Shown here in pieces: positions 8,033 through 18,127 of a stretch of 64,000 bases of DNA. The notes below the pieces were generated by a model. The model saw only the letters and a program-made list of their open reading frames with translations, did no database searches and was not told the origin of the DNA. The stretch comes from Levilactobacillus zymae. GTDB lineage: Bacteria; Bacillota; Bacilli; Lactobacillales; Lactobacillaceae. The translations under genes were made by a program, and so were the position numbers. Where the stretch lies: contig NZ_JAVLAS010000001.1 of the NCBI RefSeq assembly GCF_032190635.1, positions 930,001 to 994,000 on the forward strand, read 5' to 3'. Position 1 is the first letter of the stretch. Every line of letters begins with the position of its first letter.

Positions 8033-8935
8033 ATGCACCTGACTCAACGCACAGTTTCTCATTATCTCGGCGGATTTGCGCTGGTTCTGATCATGGTCGC
8101 CAGTGCCACCTGGCTCCACGACAGCGAAATTATCTTACCCGAGGTGGGGGCCCTGACTGCGGGAACCTGGATTTACCAAAACCCGGGATGGATTCACCAA
8201 CCGTTTAAAATTTTTCTCGCGCCTTCTGGGACCGCTTTGATTGGTTTTTTAGCCAACCAGTTGGCCTGGCCCTACGCCGCTAAAGTGCTGGTCGGCTTAT
8301 TAGTGATGCTGGGATGGTTACGGGTGGTTCATTCAACCCTAGCCCCATCATTTGCGACGGGACTGTTACCACTCATTGTGAACGCCACCCACTGGTCGTT
8401 CATGCTGGCGATTTGTGTCCTGACGGGGTGCTTGATGCTGGGCACCTATTGTCAACGACAATACCCCAAGGCCCTGGCGCCCCGACCCACTACGGTCACC
8501 CAGATGAGCTGGTTTGCGGGCTTGGTGACGGTGTGGATCGGCACCGTAGCGTTGGTGGGGTTGCCGCAAATGGCGGCGGTCCCGCCGGTACTGGTCGTGT
8601 TCTTCGAAGTGCTGCAACGGCCCACGTACCCGGGGGCCCTGGCAATGCGTCACTGGCTCGCGTTAGTCGGGGCGGCCAGCCTGGGGGTGGGGATTCACCT
8701 GGTCATCGCGTCATGGCTACTGAGTACGGTCATCGCGTTGCCCCTGGTCTACGGGCTATTGGCGGGATTGCGCTTAAAGCTTCCCGCCGCGTACGCCTTT
8801 CCGTTGTTAGCCCTGGTATTACCCGCAAACATGTTCCGCATGCTGCCCGTAACGGCGGTATTGGCAGCGGGATTTTTCCTGGGAGCGGTCGTGATCTTAA
8901 AACGTCAACCGGTCACGGTGATGGAAAACGATTAG
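8033..8935 (+). CDS. Polytopic membrane protein of unknown function
   Basis: 300 aa, I do not recognise the family with confidence. About eight to nine hydrophobic segments are seen. The N-terminal part (ILPEVGALTAGTWIY, then FLAPSGTALIGFLANQL) vaguely recalls HPP-type membrane proteins, but this is weak. No extracytoplasmic domain or catalytic motif is visible. ATG 8033 is preceded by AAGGGA. Transcribed alone, divergent from pepC, and ended by a strong bidirectional hairpin shared with rpiA. Confidence 0.7.
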   Translation: MHLTQRTVSHYLGGFALVLIMVASATWLHDSEIILPEVGALTAGTWIYQNPGWIHQPFKIFLAPSGTALIGFLANQLAWPYAAKVLVGLLVMLGWLRVVHSTLAPSFATGLLPLIVNATHWSFMLAICVLTGCLMLGTYCQRQYPKALAPRPTTVTQMSWFAGLVTVWIGTVALVGLPQMAAVPPVLVVFFEVLQRPTYPGALAMRHWLALVGAASLGVGIHLVIASWLLSTVIALPLVYGLLAGLRLKLPAAYAFPLLALVLPANMFRMLPVTAVLAAGFFLGAVVILKRQPVTVMEND

Positions 8936-8940
8936 TCGGC

Positions 8941-8981
8941 AAAACGACCATTATTCCTGAATTTGGAATAATGGTCGTTTT
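8941..8981. terminator. Bidirectional terminator
   Basis: Perfect 17-bp stem (8941-8957 with 8965-8981; AAAACGACCATTATTCC and its complement) and 7-nt loop, with four A/T pairs at the base on each side. It separates the membrane protein gene from convergent rpiA. Confidence 0.85.
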
Positions 8982-9055
8982 GAGGTTAAGTGGAACTAAC
9001 CGCTGTGGGGTACCCGTTACGGCACCATGGTGAAAAATTGATAAATTTAACGATA

Positions 9056-9742
9056 TTAATCGCGCGCGTTTAAGACTTCCGGTCCGTCTTGACGACCCAC
9101 GATGACCGTGTTGACCGTGTCTAAGAACAACCCGTGTTCCACGACCCCGACGATGCCATTTAAGGTGTTGGCCAGTTCGTGGGGGTGATCAATGCGCCCC
9201 AAGTGCAGGTCGATGATGTAGTTCTTGGAGTCGGTGAGGACGTGTTGACCATTGTCTTGCATCCGGAAAGTGGGGTGCAAGCCCATCTTGTCTAGCTTTT
9301 CCAAAACGTGCGTAGAGCCGAAAGGAATGACTTCTAGGGGTAACGGGAACTTACCCAAGTGGTGGACTAACTTGCTTTCGTCCACAATCCACATGTTCTT
9401 CCGGGAGTTAATCGCCACAATCTTTTCCCATAAGTGAGCAGCGCCGCCACCCTTGATGCCTTGGAAATTGTCGTCAATTTCGTCGGCACCGTCGATGGTC
9501 AAGTCCAGGTGATCCACCTCATCTAATTGCTTGATGGTGATGCCCAGGGATTCGGCTTGCTTAGCGGAACGGTCGGAAGTGGCCACGCCAATAATGTGTA
9601 ACCCTTCCTTGGCAACCCGTTCGCCCAAAGCGTCAATCATATACTTGACGGTCGAACCGGTCCCAATTCCTAAAATCATGCCATCTTCCACGTACTTGAC
9701 GGCTTCTTGGCCTACGAGGGCCTTTAATGCGTTTTGATCCAT
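9056..9742 (-). CDS. rpiA: Ribose-5-phosphate isomerase A
   Basis: 228 aa; interconverts ribose 5-phosphate and ribulose 5-phosphate in the cytoplasm (pentose phosphate or phosphoketolase pathway). Family motifs: [13 protein letters not shown] (phosphate loop), [10 protein letters not shown] with the active-site acids, [14 protein letters not shown], and [20 protein letters not shown]. Full usual length. Second gene of a two-gene operon: the small acetyltransferase-like gene ends 7 bp upstream. Ends near the shared bidirectional hairpin at 8941. Confidence 0.96.
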   Translation of the reverse strand: MDQNALKALVGQEAVKYVEDGMILGIGTGSTVKYMIDALGERVAKEGLHIIGVATSDRSAKQAESLGITIKQLDEVDHLDLTIDGADEIDDNFQGIKGGGAAHLWEKIVAINSRKNMWIVDESKLVHHLGKFPLPLEVIPFGSTHVLEKLDKMGLHPTFRMQDNGQHVLTDSKNYIIDLHLGRIDHPHELANTLNGIVGVVEHGLFLDTVNTVIVGRQDGPEVLNARD

Positions 9743-9749
9743 GGTAGAA

Positions 9750-10085
9750 TTACTCCTCTTCTGTGTGGTGGTTTAAATCAACTGGCTGAACGGCCTGCGG
9801 ACCACTGACGGGCAGCTGGTGGGCTGCCAACAGGTTCGGGACCGGATGTTGGGTAAAGTAACGCTTGGCGTACGGATCCAGCACTTTAACGGTCACTTGC
9901 GCGGCCTGGGCACGGCTAGTAAAACGTTTAAGCAAGTCGACGGCCAGGCTGAGCGGCTGTTCGGGTCGAACAAAGAGTTGTTCCAAGACCCATTGATCCG
10001 GGCTTAAAACCAGGTAATGTAAGCTAGCCTTAAGCTGATCATGGTCCAGGATCGTTAAGGTGCCGGGTGCTTCACGGATTGTCAT
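9750..10085 (-). CDS. Small GNAT-like protein of the YidJ/NATD1 type
   Basis: 111 aa. The C-terminal half [15 protein letters not shown] resembles the CPYAKxxFxxHP signature of the short GNAT acetyltransferases (YidJ, human NATD1). The start [14 protein letters not shown] also fits. The central acetyl-CoA loop (QGxGxA/G) is not recognisable: the segment reads [17 protein letters not shown], so catalytic activity is doubtful. ATG at 10085. First gene of an operon with rpiA, from a consensus promoter at 10121-10149. Confidence 0.65.
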   Translation of the reverse strand: MTIREAPGTLTILDHDQLKASLHYLVLSPDQWVLEQLFVRPEQPLSLAVDLLKRFTSRAQAAQVTVKVLDPYAKRYFTQHPVPNLLAAHQLPVSGPQAVQPVDLNHHTEEE

Positions 10086-10120
10086 GGCGTTACTCCCTTC
10101 ATGACCAATTTCTACCTATG

Positions 10121-10149
10121 ATTTTGGTCTATCCAGCGTAGCTTGTCAA
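10121..10149 (-). promoter_or_regulatory. Promoter of the GNAT-like/rpiA operon
   Basis: On the minus strand: consensus TTGACA (10149-10144), 17-bp spacer, CAAAAT (10126-10121). Confidence 0.65.
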
Positions 10150-10285
10150 CTCCCATTTTTTAGCGGAGCTTTTTAACTGGTAATCTGGGAGCGAGTTGCT
10201 TATCCTAGTAACAGAAGCTACAACGTGACAGAGCCGTCGAGTCTCGTGACCAACAGCTACCATAAAAAAGACAAGGGAGTCGCTT

Positions 10286-10825
10286 ATGCTAAGAGGATTT
10301 GAAATTGTTAGTCGCTACGCTAATCAAGGGTTGAAGGTCCCCTACCGGACCACCCAGCAGTCTGCCGGGTACGATTTTGAGTGCGCCGAGGATTTTGTGT
10401 TACCGTCAATTTGGCGTCACGATGTCTTACACGCCTTCAAGCGGCTACGTCATCGTGAGCCATTGACCACCGAAGAGCTGGTAGCTGGTAACCATGACCT
10501 CCGACCATTTTTGGTGCCGACGGGGATTAAGGCCTACATGCAACCCGACGAGGTGCTGCTGTTGGCGAACCGGTCGAGTAATCCGCTCAAGCACGGGTTG
10601 ATCTTACCTAACGGGGTCGGCGTGATTGATGCGGACTATTATAATAATGAAAAGAATGAGGGCGAGATCTTCGTGCAACTCGTGAACGTGAGCCTGCACG
10701 ACGTGACCATTCCGAAGGGGCAGCGGATTGCCCAGGGGATTTTCATGCCGTTTCGGTTGGCGGACGGGGAACAGGCACCGCAGCAACAACGAACCGGTGG
10801 GTTTGGCTCATCCGATCATCGCTAA
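10286..10825 (+). CDS. dut: dUTP diphosphatase, trimeric type
   Basis: 179 aa; hydrolyses dUTP to dUMP and pyrophosphate, protecting DNA from uracil. All five dUTPase motifs appear in order: SAGYDF; RSSNPLKHGL; GVIDADYYNNEKNEGEI; KGQRIAQGIF; and the C-terminal arm RTGGFGSSD. It is longer than the usual 145-150 aa because about 35 residues (roughly 45-75, rich in His/Arg/Leu) are inserted between motif 1 and motif 2, as in other lactobacilli. ATG preceded by AAGGGAG. Lies directly before radA. Confidence 0.95.
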   Translation: MLRGFEIVSRYANQGLKVPYRTTQQSAGYDFECAEDFVLPSIWRHDVLHAFKRLRHREPLTTEELVAGNHDLRPFLVPTGIKAYMQPDEVLLLANRSSNPLKHGLILPNGVGVIDADYYNNEKNEGEIFVQLVNVSLHDVTIPKGQRIAQGIFMPFRLADGEQAPQQQRTGGFGSSDHR

Positions 10826-10866
10826 AATTTGCCTAACAGACTAGTGGGGGCTGGCCCCCGAGATAT

Positions 10867-10874
10867 GCTAGAAT
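10867..10874 (+). promoter_or_regulatory. Probable radA promoter (extended -10) next to a GC-rich hairpin
   Basis: TGCTAGAAT-type element (TG at 10866-10867, TAGAAT 10869-10874). GGGGGC-TG-GCCCCC (10846-10859) lies just upstream where a -35 would be; it has no T-run. Confidence 0.5.
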
Positions 10875-10909
10875 AAACTTAATCGTTAAGAACGAATAGG
10901 GGGATCCAC

Positions 10910-12283
10910 GTGGCCAAGGTTAAAACGAAATTTGTGTGTCAAAATTGTGATTACAGTTCCCCCCGGTATCTGGGACGCTGCCCAAACTGTGGGGAATGGA
11001 ACACCATGGTCGAGGAGACCATTACGCCGGAAGTTAAGCCCCAATCGACGCGGGTGACGCCAGCCGGTGAACATACCCGACCACAATTAATGAACGAGAT
11101 TAAACATACCACTGAAACCCGCGTTAAGACGCAGATGGAAGAGTTAAACCGAGTGTTGGGGGGCGGCATTGTGCCCGGTTCCCTGATTCTTATCGGGGGG
11201 GATCCCGGTATCGGTAAATCAACCCTGCTATTACAGGTCTCGGGCCAACTGAGCGCGACCGGGGGCAAGGTCTTGTACGTGTCCGGTGAAGAAAGTGCCA
11301 GTCAGATTAAGATGCGAGCAGACCGGTTAGTGGTCAACGCAGAGCACCTTTACCTATACCCGGAGACCGATATGGTCAGCATTCGGGCCAACATTGAAGA
11401 GATGCATCCGGATTACGTAATTATCGATTCCGTACAGACCATGCAGGCGCCCGGAATTGAATCGGCGATTGGGTCGGTTTCCCAGATTCGAGCGGTTACC
11501 GGCGAACTCATGCAAATCGCTAAGACCAACGGCATCACCATTTTTGTGGTGGGCCACGTCACCAAGGGCGGAGCCATCGCCGGCCCCAAGATTTTGGAGC
11601 ACATGGTGGATACGGTTCTGTATTTTGAAGGCGACCTACACCACACTTACCGGATTTTGCGGGCGGTTAAGAACCGGTTCGGATCGACTAACGAACTAGG
11701 AATCTTCGAAATGAAGGAAGGCGGTCTGTACGAGGTGGCTAACCCGTCGGAGATCTTCTTGGAAGAACGTCTGAAGGATGCCACCGGTTCGGCCATCGTG
11801 GTGTCGATGGAAGGGACCCGACCAATTCTGGTCGAAGTTCAGGCGTTAATTACACCATCGGTTTTCGGTAACGCCCAACGGACAGCCAGTGGCTTGGACC
11901 GTAACCGAGTTTCATTGCTGATGGCGGTCCTAGAAAAACGGGCCAACTTGATGTTGCAGAACCAGGACGCCTTCCTGAAGGCTGCCGGGGGCGTGAAGCT
12001 AGACGAGCCAGCCATCGACTTGGCGATTGCGTTAAGCATTGCTTCGAGTTACAAGGATACGGCGACGGCCCCCACGGATTGTTTCGTGGGGGAAGTTGGA
12101 TTGACCGGCGAGGTTCGGCGGGTCAGTCGCATCGAACAACGGGTGGCCGAAGCCAAGAAACTCGGTTTTCAACGCATTTTTGTCCCGAAGAACAACCTGC
12201 AGGGCTGGACACCGCCAGCCGGAATCGACGTGATTGGGGTGTCGACGTTGCGGCAGGCGCTGAAACTGGCTTTGGGCGTTTAA
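10910..12283 (+). CDS. radA: DNA repair protein RadA (Sms)
   Basis: 457 aa. A RecA-like helicase that helps branch migration and recombination repair. Domains: an N-terminal C4 zinc finger (CQNC...CPNC, residues 10-25), a RecA-type ATPase with Walker [11 protein letters not shown] (about 97-106) and the RadA-specific KNRFG motif, and a C-terminal Lon-protease-like domain (from about 280). Start GTG 10910 after AGGGGGA. YacL follows after 31 bp, the usual Bacillus/Lactobacillus order. Confidence 0.97.
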   Translation: MAKVKTKFVCQNCDYSSPRYLGRCPNCGEWNTMVEETITPEVKPQSTRVTPAGEHTRPQLMNEIKHTTETRVKTQMEELNRVLGGGIVPGSLILIGGDPGIGKSTLLLQVSGQLSATGGKVLYVSGEESASQIKMRADRLVVNAEHLYLYPETDMVSIRANIEEMHPDYVIIDSVQTMQAPGIESAIGSVSQIRAVTGELMQIAKTNGITIFVVGHVTKGGAIAGPKILEHMVDTVLYFEGDLHHTYRILRAVKNRFGSTNELGIFEMKEGGLYEVANPSEIFLEERLKDATGSAIVVSMEGTRPILVEVQALITPSVFGNAQRTASGLDRNRVSLLMAVLEKRANLMLQNQDAFLKAAGGVKLDEPAIDLAIALSIASSYKDTATAPTDCFVGEVGLTGEVRRVSRIEQRVAEAKKLGFQRIFVPKNNLQGWTPPAGIDVIGVSTLRQALKLALGV

Positions 12284-12314
12284 CGCCTAAGGCCCTGAAG
12301 GGAGGTGAATTTTT

Positions 12315-13484
12315 ATGAAAAATCGGAAACGAACAGTTATTTTAGCCCTATTCATCATCATTGGTGGGGTGCTGGGAGCGGCTTACTTACCCCGCACCTG
12401 GCAACTTTTAGGGATAACGAGTCCGTTCGTTGATAATATTCTGGTCAATATTTTGCTTGGTGCTATTATTTTCCTTATTCTGGGAGTGTTCTTTGCCAGC
12501 AGTTTGATCCGGGTGGTGAATCGCCTGGAGGCCTATTTAAACCGGCAGAACCCCATGACCTTAATTTTTGGAAGTTTATTAACGATCGTCGGTTTAGCGC
12601 TGGCGTTATTGATCTCACAATTTCTGTTTCGGGTACCCTCGTTCTTTATCAGTACGGTGATTCCCTGGCTCTTGATGCTGTTATTGGGGTATCTGGGCTT
12701 TCGGCTGGGAACGCGGCTGAGTAAGATCCGGGGCGAGGAATGGCGTAAGTTGTTCCAGTCGCGGACCAAGAAGGCCAACGATGAAGCGAGCGAAAAGGTC
12801 CTGGATAAGCAGGCGGAACCTAACTTTCACCACTACAAGATTTTGGATACCAACATCTTAATCGATGGGCGGATCTACGATCTGGCGAAGACGGGGTTCC
12901 TGGAAGGAACATTATTGGTACCCAATTTCGTGTTATACGAACTCCAATATATTGCTGATTCCAGTGACTCGGTCAAGCGGGTTCGGGGCCGGCGGGGGCT
13001 GGATATCTTAAATAAGTTGCAAAACGAACAAATTATGCCCATCGAGATGTACGAAGGCGACTTCGAAGACATTCCGGAGGTGGACAGTAAGTTAATCGCT
13101 CTGGCTAAGAAAAACGGTGGAGTGATTGTGACCAACGATTACAACTTAAACAAGGTGATCCAGTTCCAAAACGTACAGGTCTTGAACATTAATTCGTTAG
13201 CTAACGCGTTGAAACCACGGGTCATTCCGGGTGAAAACCTGCACGTGATGGTGGTCAAAAACGGGACCGAGCGTCAGCAAGGGGTGGCCTACCTCGACGA
13301 CGGCACCATGGTTGTGGTTGAAGATGGGAAATACTTCATCAATAAGCAATTAGATGTCGTGGTCACCAGCGCCATTCAGACGGATGCGGGGCGGATGATT
13401 TTCGCCAAGCCGGTACATTCCGACCGGGGAATCGAAGATCATAAGACCCAAGGTAAACGGCGTAATGGCGGGAAGAATAGCTAG
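12315..13484 (+). CDS. yacL: PIN-TRAM domain membrane protein YacL
   Basis: 389 aa. Four membrane segments in the first about 140 residues are followed by a PIN ribonuclease-like domain (YKILDTNILIDGRIYDL, with acidic residues DTN, E and D in VTNDYN) and a C-terminal TRAM RNA-binding domain (PGENLHVMVVKNG...). The presence of the PIN acids suggests RNase activity; the exact role in Firmicutes is not settled. ATG follows AAGGGAGGTG. Co-directional with radA, 31 bp apart. Confidence 0.93.
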   Translation: MKNRKRTVILALFIIIGGVLGAAYLPRTWQLLGITSPFVDNILVNILLGAIIFLILGVFFASSLIRVVNRLEAYLNRQNPMTLIFGSLLTIVGLALALLISQFLFRVPSFFISTVIPWLLMLLLGYLGFRLGTRLSKIRGEEWRKLFQSRTKKANDEASEKVLDKQAEPNFHHYKILDTNILIDGRIYDLAKTGFLEGTLLVPNFVLYELQYIADSSDSVKRVRGRRGLDILNKLQNEQIMPIEMYEGDFEDIPEVDSKLIALAKKNGGVIVTNDYNLNKVIQFQNVQVLNINSLANALKPRVIPGENLHVMVVKNGTERQQGVAYLDDGTMVVVEDGKYFINKQLDVVVTSAIQTDAGRMIFAKPVHSDRGIEDHKTQGKRRNGGKNS

Positions 13485-13769
13485 GGCTAGTGACCTAATA
13501 GCCGGTTCTTCGGCACACCCTGGCAGGGCCGATGACTTTCAAGGAAGCCATTAACCATGAGTGAACGGCCATGACGACCGTAGTGACTCTGCAAGATGAT
13601 GAGTTCAAAAGCCGGAACACGCACAGTGGACCGGTTTTTGGTGTCATTATGGGAACAAAACGGGGCTACCCCTTTATTTTTGGTGGTGGTCATTGTACAC
13701 TTAAAGCACTGTGGACGCATCGGGGTCACTCGGTGCCAACTAAAAAAACGAGAAAGAGGCGCAACCAAT
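13485..13769 (+). other. Long non-coding leader of gltX
   Basis: 285 bases between yacL and the gltX start. A terminator-like hairpin (AAAAGCCGG 13607-13615 with CCGGTTTTT 13631-13639, one G-U pair) and a shorter GGGG-CTA-CCCC followed by TTTATTTTT (about 13662-13680) are seen. I could not find the T-box core (GGTGGNACCGCG) nor a clear promoter. An open frame from 13596 fused to gltX is probably not translated. Attenuation is possible but unproven. Confidence 0.4.
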
Positions 13770-15260
13770 TTGGCTAAAAATGCAATTCGGGTTCGTTATG
13801 CTCCGAGCCCCACTGGACATCTGCACATCGGTAACGCGCGGACGGCGATCTTTAATTATCTGTTTGCCCGCCACAACAAAGGTAAGTTTATTATTCGGAT
13901 CGAAGACACGGATACTAAGCGTAACATCGCGGACGGTGAACGGAGCCAGTTGGAAAACTTAAAGTGGCTCGGTTTGGACTGGGATGAAGGTCCTGACGTT
14001 GGTGGGGACTACGGTCCGTACCGGCAATCCGAACGTCGCGACATTTACACGCCTCTCATTCAACAATTGATGGATGAAGGTAAGGCTTACGAATCTTACC
14101 GGACGGAAGAAGAACTCCAAGCCGACCGGGAAGCCCAAAAGGCCCGTAGCGAAATGCCCCACTACGAATACGAATACGCTGGCATGACCGAAGAAGAAAA
14201 GCAGGCCGCCATCGACGCCGCGAAGGCTAAGGGCTTAAAGCCGGTCATCCGCTTCCGCGTACCCAAGGATGAAGTCTTCGAATGGGACGACATGGTCAAG
14301 GGCCACGTGTCCTTCAACTCCGATACCATCGGGGGCGACTTCGTTATCGCTAAGCGCGACGGCATGCCAACCTACAACTTTGCCGTTGTGGTTGACGACC
14401 ACAAGATGGCCATCAGTCACGTCTTCCGGGGTGACGACCACGTGGCCAACACGCCTAAGCAATTGATGATTTACAAGGCCTTTGACTGGGACGCCCCAAA
14501 GTTCGGTCACATGAGCCTAATCATCAGCAAGGACACCGGGAAGAAGTTATCCAAGCGGGACGAATCCGTCTTACAATTCATCGAACAATATCGTGATTTG
14601 GGTTACTTACCAGAAGCCATGTTCAACTTTATTCTGTTGTTGGGCTGGTCACCGGTCGGCGAAGACGAAATCTTCACCCGTAAGCAATTCATCAAGATGT
14701 ACGACGAAACGCGGTTGAGCAAGTCGCCCGCAACGTTTGACATGGACAAGTTGGAATGGTTGAATAACCGTTACGTCAAGGACGCCGACGAAAGCACCGT
14801 AGCTGACTTGGCCATGAAGCAATTAATCAAGGCCGGCAACATCCCGGCTAACCCGGACACGGCCACGATTGAGTGGTCTCGGCAATTGATTAACTTGTAC
14901 AAATGCCAAATGAGCTACATGGCGCAAATCAACGACATGGCGTCCGTCTTCTTCGAAGAACCCGAAAAGGTTGAAGGGGATGCTTGGGACGAAATCAACA
15001 ACGAGACGGCACCGGTTGTCTTGAAGGCCTTCGCCGCTGAAATCAAGAAGCTCGACTTGTTCGATTCCGTGGAAATCTTCCACGTGATCAAGCGGGTCCA
15101 AGCCCAAACCGGCATCAAGGGCCGGCAACTCTGGATGCCAATCCGGATTGCTGTGACCCACGAAATGCACGGGCCAGAATTACCAGAATCCATCGAATTG
15201 GTCGGTCGCGAAACGGCCTTGAAGCACATCCAACAAACGTTGGACCAATTAGGTGCCTAA
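13770..15260 (+). CDS. gltX: Glutamyl-tRNA synthetase
   Basis: 496 aa class I aminoacyl-tRNA synthetase; in Firmicutes it charges both tRNA-Glu and tRNA-Gln, the latter being amidated by GatCAB. HIGH-type motif [13 protein letters not shown] (about residues 9-21), KMSKS-type motif KLSKRDES, and a C-terminal anticodon-binding helical region. Start TTG 13770 ([16 protein letters not shown]) ten bases after GAAAGAGG. The reading frame is open further upstream to 13596 but that extension is basic, low-quality sequence. Followed by a terminator and then cysS. Confidence 0.96.
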   Translation: MAKNAIRVRYAPSPTGHLHIGNARTAIFNYLFARHNKGKFIIRIEDTDTKRNIADGERSQLENLKWLGLDWDEGPDVGGDYGPYRQSERRDIYTPLIQQLMDEGKAYESYRTEEELQADREAQKARSEMPHYEYEYAGMTEEEKQAAIDAAKAKGLKPVIRFRVPKDEVFEWDDMVKGHVSFNSDTIGGDFVIAKRDGMPTYNFAVVVDDHKMAISHVFRGDDHVANTPKQLMIYKAFDWDAPKFGHMSLIISKDTGKKLSKRDESVLQFIEQYRDLGYLPEAMFNFILLLGWSPVGEDEIFTRKQFIKMYDETRLSKSPATFDMDKLEWLNNRYVKDADESTVADLAMKQLIKAGNIPANPDTATIEWSRQLINLYKCQMSYMAQINDMASVFFEEPEKVEGDAWDEINNETAPVVLKAFAAEIKKLDLFDSVEIFHVIKRVQAQTGIKGRQLWMPIRIAVTHEMHGPELPESIELVGRETALKHIQQTLDQLGA

Positions 15261-15274
15261 ATTTAGTATGGTGG

Positions 15275-15306
15275 AAAAGTCTGAAATTACGGTTTCAGGC
15301 TTTTTT
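15275..15306 (+). terminator. gltX terminator
   Basis: AAAAGTCTGAAA (15275-15286) pairs with TTTCAGGCTTTT (15293-15304), one G-T pair, followed by more T. Confidence 0.88.
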
Positions 15307-15481
15307 ATTGTCCAGATTGACGGTGGGCTTTGCTCACGACAGAAAGTGGTCTGGGAACACTGGGAGGCCTAAATTAGTCACCGAAGATGGGGGCTAGTCT
15401 CCTGGAATTAACGATTTTGTAAAGAAGCCGCTAACTGGGGCGCTTGGCCGCGGTTTCGGCTTCTTAGTTCTGGGGGGAATA

Positions 15482-15489
15482 TGCTACAA
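15482..15489 (+). promoter_or_regulatory. Promoter of the cysS-mrnC-rlmB-yacP operon
   Basis: Extended -10 TGCTACAAT, 43 bp before cysS, with a poor -35 (TTCTTA at 15461). A hairpin with ends AGAAGCCG/CGGCTTCT (15423-15464) precedes it and is not followed by a U-run. Confidence 0.6.
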
Positions 15490-15531
15490 TGGACCTAACT
15501 ATTGTTTAGTGACGTGAAGGGAGCCTCGGGA

Positions 15532-16947
15532 ATGCTCAAAGTTTTTAACACCATGACGCGACAAAAAGAAACGTTCGAGCCGATCACACCGGGCGTGGTC
15601 AACATGTACGTCTGCGGGACGACCGTTTATAACTACATTCATATTGGCAATGCCCGGAGTGTGATTGCCTTTGATACAATCCGCCGGTACTTCGAATACC
15701 GCGGTTATCAGGTGAAGTACGTGTCCAACTTTACCGACGTTGACGATAAGATGATCAACGAAGCCCACAAGGAAGGCATTACGGTGCCGGAATTGGGGGA
15801 TAAGTTCATTCAGGCCTTTAAGGAAGATACCGCGGCCTTGAACATTGAACCGGCCACGGCCAATCCCCGGGCCACCGACTACATCCAAGAGATTATTGAA
15901 TTTGTCCAAAAATTAATTGATAAGGGCTACGCGTACCCGGCCGCCGGCGACGTTTACTACCGGGCCCGGAAGTTTAGCGACTACGGTCAGCTGGCCCACC
16001 AAAACATCGACGAGTTGGAGGAGGGCGCTTCGCAACACACCAACGACGAAGAGACCGCTCGCAAAGAAGACCCCGTCGATTTTGCCCTGTGGAAGGGCGC
16101 CAAGCCGGGCGAAATCTCCTGGCCGTCACCGTGGGGGGCCGGTCGTCCCGGGTGGCACATCGAGTGCTCCGTGATGTCGACGCACCTACTGGGGGACACC
16201 TTTGACATCCACGGTGGGGGCGAAGACCTGATTTTCCCGCACCACCAAAACGAAATTGCGCAGAGTGAAGCCGAAACCGGTAAACCCTTCGTGCACTATT
16301 GGTTACACAACGGCTTTGTGACGGTCGGGGATGAGAACCAGAAGATGAGTAAGTCGCTAGGGAACTTCGTGACGGTCCACGATTTGCTGCAGACCGTCGA
16401 CCCGCGGGCCCTACGCTTCTTCATGGCCACCACCCAGTACCGGCGGCCGATTCAGTACACCCAGCAAAACTTAGAGACCGCCACGCGCAACCTCGAGCGT
16501 CTGCAAACGGCCTACGACAACATGGGTTACCGTTTGCAGGACGCCGAGGCCGGTAACGACCCCAAGGTGGAACAGGAGGTCCGTCAGATCACGGCCGACT
16601 ACACCGACGCCATGGACGACGACTTTAACGTGCAAAACGGGGTCGCTGAGGTCCACGAACTGGCCCGGTTGGGGAACGTCTACGCCGAACGGCCGGTGGT
16701 CTTTAAGGACACACTGGAATTCATGCGCCGGACGTTAGGCGAACTTTTAAGCGTCTTTGGCGTTAACTTGACGGAAGCCGCCGGACTCGACGACGACCGG
16801 ATTGAAGCATTAATCAACGAACGCGTGGCAGCACGCAAGAACCGGGATTTTCAACGGAGCGATGAAATTCGTGAGCAGTTGAAGGCCCAGGGGATCATCC
16901 TTGAGGATACCCCGCAAGGCACCCGGTGGAAGAAAGGAAATTCATGA
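15532..16947 (+). CDS. cysS: Cysteinyl-tRNA synthetase
   Basis: 471 aa class I synthetase, monomeric, cytoplasmic. Zinc ligands: Cys in [10 protein letters not shown], Cys in WHIECSVMS, and His/Glu in [19 protein letters not shown] motif as [14 protein letters not shown] as KMSKSLGNF. Start ATG 15532, eight bases after AAGGGAG; an upstream extension to 15502 lacks an RBS. Translationally coupled to mrnC by an ATGA overlap (16944-16947). Confidence 0.97.
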   Translation: MLKVFNTMTRQKETFEPITPGVVNMYVCGTTVYNYIHIGNARSVIAFDTIRRYFEYRGYQVKYVSNFTDVDDKMINEAHKEGITVPELGDKFIQAFKEDTAALNIEPATANPRATDYIQEIIEFVQKLIDKGYAYPAAGDVYYRARKFSDYGQLAHQNIDELEEGASQHTNDEETARKEDPVDFALWKGAKPGEISWPSPWGAGRPGWHIECSVMSTHLLGDTFDIHGGGEDLIFPHHQNEIAQSEAETGKPFVHYWLHNGFVTVGDENQKMSKSLGNFVTVHDLLQTVDPRALRFFMATTQYRRPIQYTQQNLETATRNLERLQTAYDNMGYRLQDAEAGNDPKVEQEVRQITADYTDAMDDDFNVQNGVAEVHELARLGNVYAERPVVFKDTLEFMRRTLGELLSVFGVNLTEAAGLDDDRIEALINERVAARKNRDFQRSDEIREQLKAQGIILEDTPQGTRWKKGNS

Positions 16948-17348
16948 CAAACACAGCTTACCAACAGTTAAACGGGGTGGCCTTAGCCTACATGGGCGAT
17001 GCCGCTTACGAAGTCATCATTCGCCGGCACCTGATCGAAGAGGGCTTGGCTAAGCCGAACCATTTACAACGCACGGCCACCCACTACGTGTCGGCTAAGG
17101 CCCAGGCAGCGTTGATTGCGTTGATGGAGCAGGACAAGCTTTTGAGCGACGACGAATGGGCCGTCTTCAAGCGCGGCCGTAACGCCAAGAGTTACACCCA
17201 CGCCAAGAACACCGACGTGGTGACCTACCGAATTTCCACGGGCTTCGAAGCCCTAATGGGGTATCTGGCCTTGAGTGACCAGCAGGACCGAGTCGACGAA
17301 TTAAGTCAATGGTGCATCCAACAAGTAGAAGCGGGGCGGACAGAATAA
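16944..17348 (+). CDS. mrnC: Mini-ribonuclease III
   Basis: 134 aa. An RNase III catalytic domain without the double-stranded RNA-binding domain; matures 23S rRNA ends in Firmicutes. The catalytic acid lies in [16 protein letters not shown], and a basic segment follows ([13 protein letters not shown]). Start ATG 16944 overlaps the cysS stop and has AAAGGAA upstream. Its stop codon shares one base with the rlmB start, so cysS, mrnC and rlmB are tightly coupled. Confidence 0.93.
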   Translation: MTNTAYQQLNGVALAYMGDAAYEVIIRRHLIEEGLAKPNHLQRTATHYVSAKAQAALIALMEQDKLLSDDEWAVFKRGRNAKSYTHAKNTDVVTYRISTGFEALMGYLALSDQQDRVDELSQWCIQQVEAGRTE

Positions 17349-18100
17349 TGGCAGAAGAACAAACTGATTTCGTGATTGGTCGGCACCCGGCCGTGGCCGC
17401 CTTGCGCAGCCAACAAGCCATCAACAAGGTTTTCTTACAGAGTGGGCTGAAGTCCGAGGCCATTGATGAGATTCGTCAACTGGCCCAACGCCGCCACCTG
17501 GTGATCTCCGAAGTGCCCAAGCAGAAGTTAGACCAACTGACGGACCACCAGAACCACCAGGGAGTGGCGTTAGGCGTCGCGGCGTTTGAGTACGCCAGCA
17601 TCGACGACCTTTACGCCAACGCCGAGAAGAAGGGGGAGGAACCGTTCTTCTTAATTCTCGATAACATCGAAGACCCGCATAACCTGGGGTCCATCTTACG
17701 GACCGCCGATGCCAGTGGGGTTCACGGGGTGATCATTCCCAAACGTCGGGCCGTGGGCTTAACCTCCACGGTGGCGAAGACCTCGACGGGGGCCATCGAA
17801 ACGGTTCCCGTGGCCCGGGTGACTAACCTGGTCAACACGGTCAATGAGCTGAAGCAACGCGGGATGTGGATCTTTGGGACCGACATGGCCGGCACCGACT
17901 ACCGCGATTGGAACGCTAAGGGCGCCGTTGGGCTGATTATCGGGAACGAAGGCAAGGGCATTTCGCGCCTGCTGAAGGAAACCGTGGACCAGACGCTGAC
18001 CATTCCGATGGTTGGCACGGTTCAAAGTCTCAACGCCAGTGTGGCGGCGGGCTTATTGATGTACCAAGGCTTCAACTCACGGCATCCGGTTCAACACTAA
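17348..18100 (+). CDS. rlmB: 23S rRNA (guanosine-2'-O-)-methyltransferase RlmB
   Basis: 250 aa SpoU/TrmH-family enzyme that methylates the ribose of G2251-type 23S rRNA. N-terminal L30e-like RNA-binding domain (FVIGRHPAVAAL), then the knotted SPOUT domain with its three motifs: NIEDPHNLGSILRTAD, IIGNEGKGISRL, and IPMVGTVQSLNASVAAG. ATG 17348 overlaps the mrnC stop by one base. It is followed by the YacP nuclease gene. Confidence 0.93.
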   Translation: MAEEQTDFVIGRHPAVAALRSQQAINKVFLQSGLKSEAIDEIRQLAQRRHLVISEVPKQKLDQLTDHQNHQGVALGVAAFEYASIDDLYANAEKKGEEPFFLILDNIEDPHNLGSILRTADASGVHGVIIPKRRAVGLTSTVAKTSTGAIETVPVARVTNLVNTVNELKQRGMWIFGTDMAGTDYRDWNAKGAVGLIIGNEGKGISRLLKETVDQTLTIPMVGTVQSLNASVAAGLLMYQGFNSRHPVQH

Positions 18101-18107
18101 GTTAGCG

Positions 18108-18127
18108 AAAGGAGGGGACGGGCCATC
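18108..18127 (+). promoter_or_regulatory. Strong Shine-Dalgarno site that points to an ATC start codon
   Basis: AAAGGAGG (18108-18115) is followed after 9 bases by ATC (18125-18127). Between the rlmB stop (18098-18100, same frame) and ATG 18161 there is no ATG, GTG or TTG in the yacP frame. Confidence 0.65.

Noticed and set aside
8314..9033. 239-aa open frame on the plus strand overlapping the membrane protein gene
   Set aside because: Gly/Arg/His-rich composition typical of an out-of-frame reading of G+C-rich coding sequence; no RBS; the membrane protein frame is clearly coding.
13596..13769. Open frame fused to the 5' end of gltX (58 extra residues)
   Set aside because: Synthetase homology starts at [19 protein letters not shown] 13770 has an RBS and gives the standard length. 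The extension is not like a domain.
15307..15481. T-box upstream of cysS
   Set aside because: The promoter at 15482-15489 leaves a leader of only about 35 bases; no GGTGGNACCGCG core is seen.
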